Origin: Paraphysoderma sedebokerense
Taxonomy: Eukaryota > Blastocladiomycota > Physodermatomycetes > Physodermatales > Physodermataceae
Length of the DNA stretch: 64,000 nt
NCBI GenBank assembly: GCA_025602915.1
Contig: JAHLJZ010000008.1
Location: 62,001-126,000 of the forward strand
Direction: 5' to 3'
Of the stretch, positions 45,783 through 57,988 are shown in pieces. Position numbers and translations under genes: made by a program. Each line of letters begins with the position of its first letter. Position 1 is the stretch's first letter. The notes under the pieces are model-generated. The model did no database searches and had not been told where the DNA came from. It saw only the letters and a list, made by a program, of their open reading frames with translations.

Positions 45783-46930
45783 CTAAATGTTGTTAATAGC
45801 GTCGTCTACAGCTGGTAGCACTTCTTTCAACTTGATGTACTGTTCCAGCGTTAATGAGATACCTATAGCAGTCGAAAAAAAAAGGATGTTTCAAACGGCA
45901 CGATGGGTGTTATTTCAGAGTTGTTAAATGGTTGAGTAGTAACATAAGAGAGAATATTAATTGATGACGAACGAACCTTTCTTTCCAGGTTTTAAATCCC
46001 CATCTTGTTCATAAAATTCGCGAATGTCGACATATGTTTTACCTTTCCATTTTCGAACTGTTACCCTCTTTTTGGGATCTCCGAGCTGAATACATAAATC
46101 CCGAATAAAAAATTCGCAAAAGTTAGTCAGTCCGTGTTGTTCTTTCATTTCTGACAATCCATCGGATTGATGAATAATCGATGTAGCAACCTATCTATCT
46201 TTCAAAAAGAAGAAGAAAGACGTAATTAGAACCAAAACATACATTACAATACAAGTCCCCTTGAGATCCTTTCACCATTTTAACCTTCTCGGTTTTTTTC
46301 GTCGCACCCTTTCCTTTCCGATTCCCACTTTTTTCCTCATCATCGTCACTACTGTCGTCAGATTCTTCATTTCCTTCATCTTTGTATTCGTCTTCGTCGT
46401 CTTTCTCGTTGTCGTCGTCATCGTCATGAGTAGATTCGTTGGACAATTTCCGTTTTTTAGTTGCTCGCTAAATATCGTTGGTTATTTTAAGGTGAAAGGG
46501 AGTTTCGAATAACCGATTACAACATCAAGAACAATGTCAATGATAAAGCGTTGAACTGTCAGGAAATGAGATCCATTGAAGAAGATATTGAATTATAAAG
46601 ACAAAAAATAATACTTGATGATTGATCCAAACTTGAAATAAACTGAAGTAATGATGAACCAAAGATCAAAGTTCAAAACATGAACGAAACAAAGGTAAGA
46701 GAGACACAAATAAAAGTACAGAAATTATAGGATATAGTGTCTTTGAACTTAAGTACCTTCTCCGAATGATTCGTCGTTTCCTATTAAACAACAAAGCCAA
46801 ACATTCATGATATAAACGTTAACTCGCCACGAAACCAAAATAGACCAAGAGGCTAACAAAGTCATACATTCAATTCGTCATCTGAATTTGCAATAATAGC
46901 GGGTGACTTGATCTTGGAATTGGAAGACAT
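45783..46930 (-). CDS. SUB1: transcriptional coactivator PC4/Sub1
   Basis: Exons (minus): 46930-46868, 46780-46757 (24-nt microexon), 46467-46243, 46085-45977 and 45862-45783 (166 residues). A nuclear-localisation-like ATKKRKL is followed by a long Asp/Glu/Ser-rich region. The single-stranded DNA-binding PC4 domain comes last: [38 protein letters not shown] and [12 protein letters not shown]. It binds melted DNA and helps RNA polymerase II initiation and repair. The intron at 45976-45863 begins with GTTCGT and splits the codon in GKKGISL. The microexon encodes ETTNHSEK. A possible alternative is that the microexon is skipped, which keeps frame. Confidence 0.9.
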
Positions 46931-47963
46931 TTTCGACGATTGTATTAAAAGACGTCTGGCAATGTCTTTTATAGATTCCTCGTAAGCTATGTTCTGGATC
47001 GAAACAGTCTCGTCCCGCGCGGTTTGTAAATCTGGGAATGGGGACAACTGAAATCTAGTAATTAACTCTATCCAGGGACAGTCAACCACCATAAGCATAA
47101 GTATATAGGACATTAACTTTGTTTCAATTATTAGTGAACTGGTAACAACCAATTTAATCAATACTTTTTACAAGATCAAAACGACAACAGCTGATCCCCT
47201 AATGACAAACTTGATTCAAGTCCTCATTCCACCGGCTCTGACTTCTGCCGGTTCAGTCTTCTTATCAATATAACCATATATTGAACCAGCCTAATCCATA
47301 TTCCAAGTTTTTACTAGCTTACTTTGAGTTCCATCCAGTGTAACAGACAAGAAGCGATCAGCAATAAAATCCGACATTGAAGCATCAAATCAATGACCCC
47401 TTTCGAATAAATTAGGAATATAAAAATAGCAATTCTCCGACAGGTGACTTCAAAGACTGATGCGAATATGACCAAATACGAAATATCGATAAACAGAAGT
47501 TAACACCAATTAAACGAGGCGCAATAAAACGAAAATCAGCAAAAAAATCTTGCGACAGATATAAAAAATACACGAAGAAACCGAAACTTGTCTATCTATC
47601 TATCGTGTCACCCCAGTGTTAGAAATAATTTACAAAATCGTCGTCGGTAATAATCCCAATAAATTTTCATCTTATAGTATTTTCCTTTCCGCACGAGTTT
47701 CGTCCATCTTGATTTGATTTCTCATTCAATGATTACCATTTCACCAGTAAAGATAAAAACTTCATCGTAGCTCATTACAAATCGCCAACCAAAATCGCCT
47801 TCACGGCATTAACAAAAAAATAAGCCTGCTACTCCCAGAACAACGATCGTACACATACATCAACTCCTCACGCTGCGTTCACTAGGATTTTCGAATTTCG
47901 GATGAAGTAATGTGCCAAAACCGAATCGAAATTGAACTTCAAAGCTGCCGACATCGATCATTG
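46931..47963. other. long intergenic region, no gene seen
   Basis: About 1030 bases upstream of PC4 and downstream of the glucosylceramide synthase. It holds a short (CTAT) run near 47592. The minus-strand frame extending upstream of the PC4 ATG has no further in-frame start that looks genuine. Confidence 0.4.
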
Positions 47964-50704
47964 CTACAGTTCTTTCCTTATCTTGCCCGAGCGATTCCGC
48001 CTTTCGAGGCCAGCTGCCACACCTACACCATTGAGATTCAACCCTGCTACCGGAATTGGCGCAACGTTCCTTTTGGGGCTCCCTCGCTCCTTTTTGATTG
48101 AAACAGCCTCGTCAGCTTGGTAATAATAGCTCATTGATTTTAGATGATTCTGAGATCGAGAGGGAGGGGATGTGGAGTTTAAGTCGAGGTCAGAGTTGAA
48201 GAGAGATGTTGGATGGAATGGAGAATTAACGTTTGATCGTATGGAGGGTTGACTCATCAAGGGATTGTTGACTTGTTGCTTTCGTAAACGTTCTCTGGTG
48301 GACCGCGATCGATGGATAGATTGATACTCTTGATAGTGAGAATGAGGTGGGGATGATGAAGGTGAGTCTGAAGCATGTCGAGAAGATGATAACGATGAGG
48401 AGGGAGCGGATGACGTAAATGATTGAACTTTTCGTTTGGTCTTGATTTCAAGTTCATTTCGTTCGTTCTGTAAATGCATTGACACGCCGACGGAAACCGT
48501 TTTCAAGATTTCCCATAGCGACGGCGTTGACCTTGATTTTCTTCGTGCGATTCGGTCCAATAGTTTATAACCATTCTCTTGTCCGCCATGACGATTTTCC
48601 TGATTGTAGATGGATGAAGATGATGATGAGGCAGAAGAATTATAAGATTCGACAGATTCATTATCTGATCGATCTTCGTCACTTGGATGATGATGATTCT
48701 GGTGAGGTTCGAGCGACTTTTCGGAAGGGGAGTGTGAATGTGACGGGAAGGATGACGGAAATGGAGGTGATGAGGGTGAGAAGTAAGATATAGGAGTTAT
48801 TGTAGAAGATGTTAGAGCGGATGTTTCTGAAGACGGATAGGTTATGTGTACATGTTCGTGAGTAATACTCGCAGACGTCGATAAAGTTGAATGACAGCTG
48901 GATACTGGTGGAGCCGAAATTGCACGAGAGTCAACTGTCGACGTCGAGGAAGGTGATGACGAAGTAGTAGTTGGTTCTCGAATAACTTCGATTGCAATAT
49001 TGATAGCAACAGCACAAGTTGTTATGACCGAAGAGAAAAAGGGCTTCTTCATAAATGATATTGCATGTCGTCTCAAGATATTTGACTCTGTACATTTCTC
49101 TACTGTACCTCCACGTTTTAAGATGTATGAACTTTCTCTCCAGTCGACGGTATTTCCGGTTACTGCCCAGAAATACAGGGGCAAGGCAGTAATCTCTCTA
49201 ACGAGCCACGATATGATGAATCTTTTGAAACTGAAGGTAGCCCCGACGAGATTCCAGTAAATTGTTAAATCGGTGAGTAACCAACACAGTATCTGAAGCG
49301 GGATAAACTGTAAAGGATCAACGTTCCAAAGCTTGTAGAAGGGATAAGCCGAGAAGATCGCAAACATGAATGATTCCGTGATTGGCTCAACACAAGTAGC
49401 AGCGACAACAGTGTACTTTCTTATCCTCGTCCACCTTGATCGTCTTAAGAAGAAATCAGCAACAGTCATTGATCCCAACGACTGCCAAGCGATGTCTTCT
49501 GTCATTTCGTGCTTTAAACCTAAGTCCCAAATAGCTTGACCAATCATGTTGTCTTCAGCCATATACTTTCCAAAAGCCTGCAGTCCACCGCATTTGTTCA
49601 AATCCGACCTTCTGAACATATTGGATTTCCCAATAACGCAACTTGACGGTGCTAGGAAATTGATTCCGAGATACATTTTGGCATGAGTGCTGTTAAGAAA
49701 ACACAACTCCAATTCCGAACCAAAACTTTGAGGTCGCACAGCCAGGGGCAAATGGTGGACAAGGCCGACGTTTGGTCTACACAATTTCGTAACAGATCGC
49801 AGCAAAGTTTGTGGTCCAATCCATATATTTGAATCGAGAATCCAAATAATGTCGTTTTTGGCTTGTTCGTAGCCTCGGATTAAATTGTTGATCTTTGGAT
49901 TGACTCCAATATTTCGTTCGCCTATGTTCCCAAAAGAGAAATGAGAGTTAGCCAAAGGATTTGTCAGAACGCCAAGGAATCATAGAATATCTCAACACAT
50001 GAAAGATTGACTGGAGCAGCAACTTCTCACGAAAACAATCAATGAGAACTCATACGACATACCTATAATTAGTTTTGTATCAATATGAGGGTACTTTTGT
50101 ATTAACTGCGCAACCACTTGAATAGCCGGATCCGAAGGAGAAGCAACTGAAAATACAAGTTCGAAATTCGGATAATTTTGGAGAAAGCAACATTCTAAGT
50201 TTTCGCTTAGATTGCAGTCAACTCCTTTGAGAGGTCTAAGGATTGTTACTGGAGGAAATTCTTGTAAGGTATTTTCGGTAGTAGCAGCATTCAAGGCAAG
50301 AAATTTATTTTGCTTGCGATATCGTGAGAAACTATGAATTCCGGTAAATAGTGAATTGGGATGCAAAGGTGTGCCGAGTGAGAACGTAACCCGAAGTGAA
50401 CAAAGTCAGTAGCGACGACGAGGACGAGGACGACGAATATAAAATGAATAAATTGTTCAGTTTAATAAATTGAGTCCAATACATGACGACAGTTATAAAT
50501 TATCTTGCTCTCTGGCGAGATTGATGAGATCATGACATACCTGATGAAGAGTGCTGATGCAATAACGGAAGTTAAAAATATCCACCACCCTAGGGAAATC
50601 CAGACAAAGAGTCTCTCCATATCGGTCCAGTTGACATTCCGCCAGACGGACAGCAAATTGGAGGATATGTACTCGAGCATTTCAGGGCCTTGCCTGTGTG
50701 ACAT
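47964..50704 (-). CDS. ceramide glucosyltransferase with long C-terminal tail
   Basis: Exons (minus): 50704-50541, 50331-50063 and 49921-47964 (796 residues). An N-terminal signal anchor (FVWISLGWWIFLTSVIASALF) leads to the GT21 catalytic domain. The expected motifs occur in order: PVTILRPLKGVDCNL (D1), ILDSNIWIG (D2), YMAEDNMIGQAIWDLG (D3), and RRSRWTRIRKY (the R..RW acceptor motif). C-terminal membrane segments follow (FAIFSAYPFY, PLQILCWLLTDL). It transfers glucose from UDP-glucose to ceramide in the Golgi or ER, making glucosylceramide. After the catalytic core the protein carries about 350 extra residues of Ser/His/Pro-rich low complexity within the same exon. Typical synthases end near 500 residues or fewer, so the tail is unusual. 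ATG 50704 was used; the frame has no earlier ATG nearby. Confidence 0.88.
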
Positions 50705-51741
50705 GACCACAGTCCAGAGGGAGGGGTGAGCGAGCGAGGGATTGTGGGAACGAGACGGGAGAGGGGCGGCAGCGGATGAGGATGTCGGGGAGAGAGGGCA
50801 GCGTCCGATGGAGACACAGGAGGAGGGGAATGCGATGATACGGGCTGCTGCAGAGAGAGTATATCTATATTCCTTGCGAGGGTGGAATGTGGATGTGACG
50901 ACGACTGAAGTGCAGAGAGGGAACGGAGTCTGTTCGTGCGATCAAACGACCGACAATGACGATGACGCTGCTGCGAGGATATATATTTATTGCGCACTCT
51001 CGATGTATGTGTTCTCTCGCTGCATCTACATGAAATACACCTTCCCTTCTTTATCCTGACTAATGACAATTCCTCTCCCGTGTCCTGTTGCGGAACTTGA
51101 ATCGAACGATGCAGAAAAAAAGGGGGCATTCAGGAAACACGGAGAAGGAATTTCACTTTTTTTCGGTGATATTGTTGCCCTATTATCCGTCACTTTTATT
51201 TTCTATATCGTTATTGCGGCCAGTTTCACTCCTTTTTAATCCCACCCCCGCATTCTACATTTTTCGTACGGCATGTGAGGGGAACGATTGCGATCCAATT
51301 GCAACAAAAAAGAAAAGGAAACTGGGGACCGTGACCGCAAGTATATAGTTGTTGTAAACACACACTGTATATGACAATTTACAATAAAATAACACATAGC
51401 AATAAATGGCAATAGTTGTTCCCGATCATCGTCCTTGCACATAGTAACATACATAAAACGTTCGCAGGGAATCGCGGCGAAGCGTCTCCCGGCCGATGTC
51501 ATCATTCCTCTCCGACCTCTCGACGCTCGAGTCACCACGCCAATACATACGACATGCATACTGCAGACTCGCGGACTGTATATGAATTATGAAGTGAGCA
51601 TTCGGATCCATGGCCATGATGTGGTTAGCCAGAAAGTGCATATATAGTCCAATACGAGCAAGTTACGAATTTTCCTGCGTTTCCTGCGCCGACTTATCAT
51701 AAATTTGGTCCAGCTCTGTACCAGCCACAACTTCAATCTAA
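50705..51741. promoter_or_regulatory. promoter region, purine-rich, no firm gene
   Basis: Upstream of the ceramide glucosyltransferase. 50720-50960 is strongly purine-rich on plus (GAGCGAGCGAGGG, GGGAGAGGGGCGGCAG), a likely GA-rich promoter element. Several overlapping frames on both strands here arise from this skew and are not called. 51060-51740 has no coding signal. Confidence 0.4.
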
Positions 51742-52462
51742 TTACTTTGGCACCTTATCAGCCGCAAAACTCATACTGGCCTTTTGGCTACATTCGTAAA
51801 ACGATTTCAAAGCAGGCAGGCAATCGGTAGGATTGCTGGGATTCTCCGAAAGACAGATCTGATACGAGTTGATTTCGGGATGACATTTCGATCGAATATG
51901 TTTAACGATAGGTATGCTGTGCGATTTTAAAGGAAGCAGATTATAATACACGTTCAGATCGGCAACAAAAAATTAAACACGAACAGAAATTAAAGGCACT
52001 CTGTCAGTTCAAACCCGAATTTCGCAACGCAAATACAAAAAAGACAGCAAAGCAAATTTCAGCAATTTCCGAAAGCACCGCAAAGTGATGCTATCCCATG
52101 ACCACCATAGAGTCAAGCTGACAACGCAAATATGGCTTGCCACCAGTATAGCCAGTGAGTCATGGGTTCCAATATAGTAACACCAAAACCTCAAGAGCTT
52201 AGCCCGTCTTATCACCAAAATAGAGTCTTCCATACAGTTTCTAATCTTATCATTCATTTCCATGGACTTCCAATATGCAAAAGCAGCAACTAGTAGTGAA
52301 ACCATACTTTTCATTGCAGCATTTACCAAGTTCCATCTTTTCAGTCTTGCACAACACTTCCCATTGTTCCGGACTTTTATCTGAATGTCTTTCGATGCAA
52401 GATTGGTAATTCTTCAACTGGGTGGAGCAATATTCTTGAACTTGATCTAACGACTGTTCCAT
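51742..52462 (-). CDS. twin CX9C mitochondrial protein, CHCHD5/Mix14-like
   Basis: Exons (minus): 52462-52308 and 51916-51742 (109 residues). It has four CX9C units forming two CHCH hairpins: CSTQLKNYQSC, CKTEKMELGKC, CHPEINSYQIC and CLPALKSFYEC, every spacing exactly nine. Two twin-CX9C hairpins in about 110 residues match CHCHD5 (yeast Mix14), a soluble protein of the mitochondrial intermembrane space imported and oxidised by Mia40/Erv1. The intron (391 nt) is among the longest in the window. Its donor was chosen so that both halves stay in phase, giving NENIPIVKHIRSKC. Confidence 0.85.
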
Positions 52463-52764
52463 GTTAATCAGACTTGAATATAATCTGTGAAGTATTGTTC
52501 AATTTCCAATCTGCGTCTGAAATGCACATTTCTGCGTGTTCTTGAAATTCTTTGATTGTTCCCGTTTCCATGGTAACTCGGTAACTCGGTTAATATATGA
52601 GATCCGCATTTGAAGTCAAATTCTGCCTCATTTAATTTATCTATTTTTATTTCTTCAATACCGTATTCTGCAGTATTCGCAACCCAATTTGCTATTTTTA
52701 TAACCTTTCTACCCGTCGAATCTCTGGTCTACAGCAACTATCGTGCCTAATTCTGAAAACCTCC

Positions 52765-53154
52765 ATGATCGTTGTCTACAAACCAGAGAATATCAAGTTC
52801 CAGGACACCACAAACATCGCTTTTTGCGGTTTTCAAAGAGTCTTCTTTGATGATCATACAGAAGTCGTGGTATATGGTCTGATCGAGGGAATACAAGGTT
52901 TTCGCTTTATTTCGCGAGTGATCTAACTATTTGTTCATACCGATTCTTCGTTTTTTCCACCTCTTTGTTCTTGCTCACATTTTTGTTTTTCATTTACAAC
53001 CTCCGGTTACCTCTGGTCTTTCGAACGATCTCACCTTTTATTTCTTTAGACGGTGAGATCGTCAAGCAACCAGAGAAAATCAACAATTAATTTTGTTGTC
53101 TTATTCCAGGGTGAAACTACAGTGCTCGTCAGATATTTACATGAAGAGGACTGA
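52765..53154 (+). CDS. possible small protein gene (about 62 residues)
   Basis: Tentative. Exons 52765-52897, 53050-53060 and 53110-53154 keep phase and give MIVVYKPENIKFQ, then AFCGFQRVFFDDHTEVVVYG, LIEGIQDGEIGETTV and LVRYLHEED. The composition looks like a compact folded protein rather than random translation. However, it needs an 11-nt exon and a weak donor (GTCAAG), and no family is recognised. The alternative is that 52500-53600 is simply intergenic. Confidence 0.3.
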
Positions 53155-53612
53155 CTGAGACCTGGATACAACTTTATGTGGTTGTCCGGGTGAGTAGTCA
53201 CCGGGCTGCTCGTATGAAGTTCGACATCTGAATTCTGCATTATGCCAATCTAGATACGAATGTCTTGCTGTATATTCGCTCTGGGCAATGGAACTTTGTT
53301 CAATCCTTGCCTGGAACTGATATTTCACGATGTTCCTTAATCGCCGTCTTATTAAGGGGTATGATTATTTTAGAATCTGAAATTCGAAAAACATGTAATC
53401 CCATTGTAAACTTTTCAATAAATTCCGGTCGATGCAAAAAATATAATGTTAGCAAAAGCAGAACATCATTTCATTGATGATGATAATACCATTCATTCAA
53501 ACTACCGCCAAAGGTTTAAGTGCCCGTGTTATGTGTTCAGCCGAATCAATCAGCAATAGATTTGGCGGGATGGCAAAAACCAAAAAACCGAGACTCATCA
53601 TATACAGTAAAA

Positions 53613-55265
<1,653 letters not shown>

Positions 55266-55437
55266 TCCTCGAAAGTGAATACTAAAAATCAGCTCGGGGA
55301 GGGGGAAATATCACGAAAGGATGATTTACATAATTTTATTATCTCGATATAATTATAATAATAAAAACCGATTCGATCACTTGAATCACAATTTTGGCAA
55401 TTAAATACATTATTTATACTACACCACAATCCTGTGC

Positions 55438-57497
55438 CTATTTCTTTTGACTCAATACTTCCCTCGCACAATCATCATACCTCTTTCCACCAATCACTTC
55501 CCATACCATCTTTTGTATCTTCCCTTCCCTGTCATCTTCACTTTCATTCAACCCGTCAATTTCAATCCACCCATCCAACCCGATTTTCACACGTTTCCGA
55601 ATATTCTTACCAGCGCTGCAATTCCAAATAGCAGATTTTATAACTCCGATATCTATATTTTTCAAATTGTAATTGGTCAAATCGGAAAGAGTGGGTACCA
55701 GTTTCTGGAATATTGAGTGTAACCGAACGTCAATGTTAGAAATGTGGAAGTCTATAGCGCAGAGTAAGAAATTGGAGGAAGTCAAAGGCGGTACGGAGGA
55801 TGGTAAGATGGGGGTATAATTCAATGTCAATAATTTTTCAAGATACGATAGTCGAATACTCTGAGGAATTCGCTTCTCGATAGATGAACTGAATGATGAA
55901 GAGGTAGAGTCGACAGAGGTATTTGAGTTTGAAGGTACCATGGATACTGATTCATTTGATGTTTGAGCGGTCATGGAAAAAGTGTAGTACCAAGTCCATG
56001 CAAGGTTGTGCAACATTTTCATGTCCCCACTCATCCCGCCCATACACTTTCGGATGATTAACGCGTAAACACAAGATCGACACCAATCTGGTATTGGTGT
56101 TTTCTCAGCAACATAGAAACTGCTAGAACATAAAGACAAGTCGTTCTTGGAATTGTGAGAATCGACGGGTGATGATGAGGGAATATTGTACCGAGATTTT
56201 TCGATTATTGAGACAAGCCTTGGAATTGACAAGTTGGACGGAATAGTAGGTGGTGAATCACTGGGGGAAGTTCGTGGAAGCGAAGGAAGGAACGAAGCAA
56301 TATCAGCAGTGTCCCATGGAGGAACATGATGGTATGATTGAGACGTAAATGAATGGATAATTCCAAGAATGTGGGAAATAAGAGTCTCATTTGGAACAAA
56401 AGATTTTGAAATGGATAGAAGAAACCATGTGAGAATTGGAAATGAAGTCGTTAAATGAACGTCCTCCTATTTACCGGTAAAATCCAATAATTGCAAATAG
56501 TTTAGCCAGTTTTCAACTAACAATGGCGCATCGCAAGATGAGAGAAAGTAGGCAGAACACTCACCACTTGCACGATTGGAATCCGCCGAATAAACTCAAT
56601 CAAATCCATACGCATTAAATGAACGGAAGTCTGAACCGCCAATCCTGATTTTCCTCTTCGTACAGATTTCTAAATCCAAAACACAACAATAAGTTAATCT
56701 CACAATAAAGGAGAACCAGACAAGAAAACCCGGCACTTCACCGTCGTGAAAAGTTCAGGTTACATTGATAAAAATCGAAACCAACTAACCTGTAGATGAC
56801 TCTTCAACAACGGTATATTACTCCACTCTTTTTCTTCACCCAAGATAGTCTTTATCCCACCATCTAATGTCTCAACATTTGTACACACTACAATTGTTTT
56901 AGCAACTTCGCGTAAATAAATTTCTTTACTCCATTTTATTTTCTCCGGTTTAGTGTGACTGAAACGGGTAGTAATCTTGTTTGATTGTGCACAGAAATAG
57001 AGGTAGTAATAAGTTGGAAAAGAAGTATCAATTCCACCGAAAAAAGTGTGAAGCGAAGCTTGGGAGGTTGAGGTCGTGTTGGGTGCGTTGAAAGTCGGTT
57101 TAGAATCGGAGCACAATTCAGTGGGAATTAGAGTAGAATTAACTGTATCATCGGATTCGGTTTTTGATTTTTTCAAGTACACATCACTTAACAGATTATT
57201 ATCACTCGAGTGAATCTTTCGTTTCGTCGTTCTAGTACTCGACTCTGGAAGTTTAGATCGAACTTGAACAAATGATTTACAATTCGAATCTAAATGACTG
57301 TTAATGTTAGATATCACTATTTTATTCCCACAAATAGGACAATCTACAAGCTCCAAGATCGTATTGGTAGATTCGCTCTTGGTTGTTGAATTGGCGGGCG
57401 GGGGTCGGGTGTGGGATGTGACTTTTGAGGATTTTCTTGAATTGTTGGAATCTTTTTTGGCGGAAGACATCAATTGCGCAAAAGCGGACTTTGTCAT
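55438..57497 (-). CDS. UBZ4-type zinc finger protein with a helical domain of unknown function
   Basis: Exons (minus): 57497-56790, 56669-56565 and 56466-55438 (613 residues). Near residue 50 is a C2HC finger, LVDCPICGNKIVISNINSHL followed by DSNC. This is the pattern of Rad18/WRNIP1/FAN1-type UBZ4 ubiquitin-binding fingers. After a Ser/Thr-rich spacer comes a region joined across two introns: KSVRRGKSGLAVQTSVHLMR, DLIEFIRRIPIVQVEDVHL, SFPILTWFLLSISKSF, then PIPDWCRSCVYALIIRKCMG. The basic pair followed by helices and Glu-Asp-Val loosely recalls the C-terminal helical part of MgsA/WRNIP1-type proteins, but no AAA ATPase or nuclease motif is seen. A DNA-damage role is inferred from the finger only. 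All phases close. Confidence 0.7.
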
Positions 57498-57988
57498 GGC
57501 TAATAATATGATATTTGATGAATTGTTTTAAAGAAATAACTTATAGCGGTGTCTTAAATTATTTAAGCGAGCTGGTGGTGAACTAGAGTCGGGAGCAAGG
57601 CCCAGGCTCCAAAGAGTATATCGCTCAAGGACATGATAAGTATAAATCATAATGAATCGATAATTGAATATTCAATTTTCCATATCACATTAAAGTTACA
57701 TTTACATCTGAACCACCATACTCAAAAAAATGACCTCCACTAATCCGTAAATAAATGGGTCGCAATCCAAGATTTTACAATAATCTACAACCTTTCATCT
57801 CGGTCCTTTTACATAATACGAGGTGAGAAAGGAAAACCAATTGACAAAAACGTCACCTTCTCAATTTTTCCATCTTTTTCGTTCACGATAGTCGTTCAAT
57901 ATTCCAAAACGCGTATCCGATACGCTCACACCCACTACTCCATTCTGTCCTCAGCGCATAAATCTTTTACTAAGTTTGCAACAGCACA
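57498..57988. other. intergenic region, no gene seen
   Basis: Space between two minus-strand genes: promoter of the zinc-finger gene and 3' end of the next. AT-rich, nothing recognised. Confidence 0.4.

Noticed and set aside
47590-47606. CTAT microsatellite as a regulatory element
   Set aside because: Only about four units; too short to mean anything by itself.
50590-51129. 179-codon minus frame upstream of the ceramide glucosyltransferase
   Set aside because: Composition follows the purine-skewed promoter and it overlaps the first exon in another frame.
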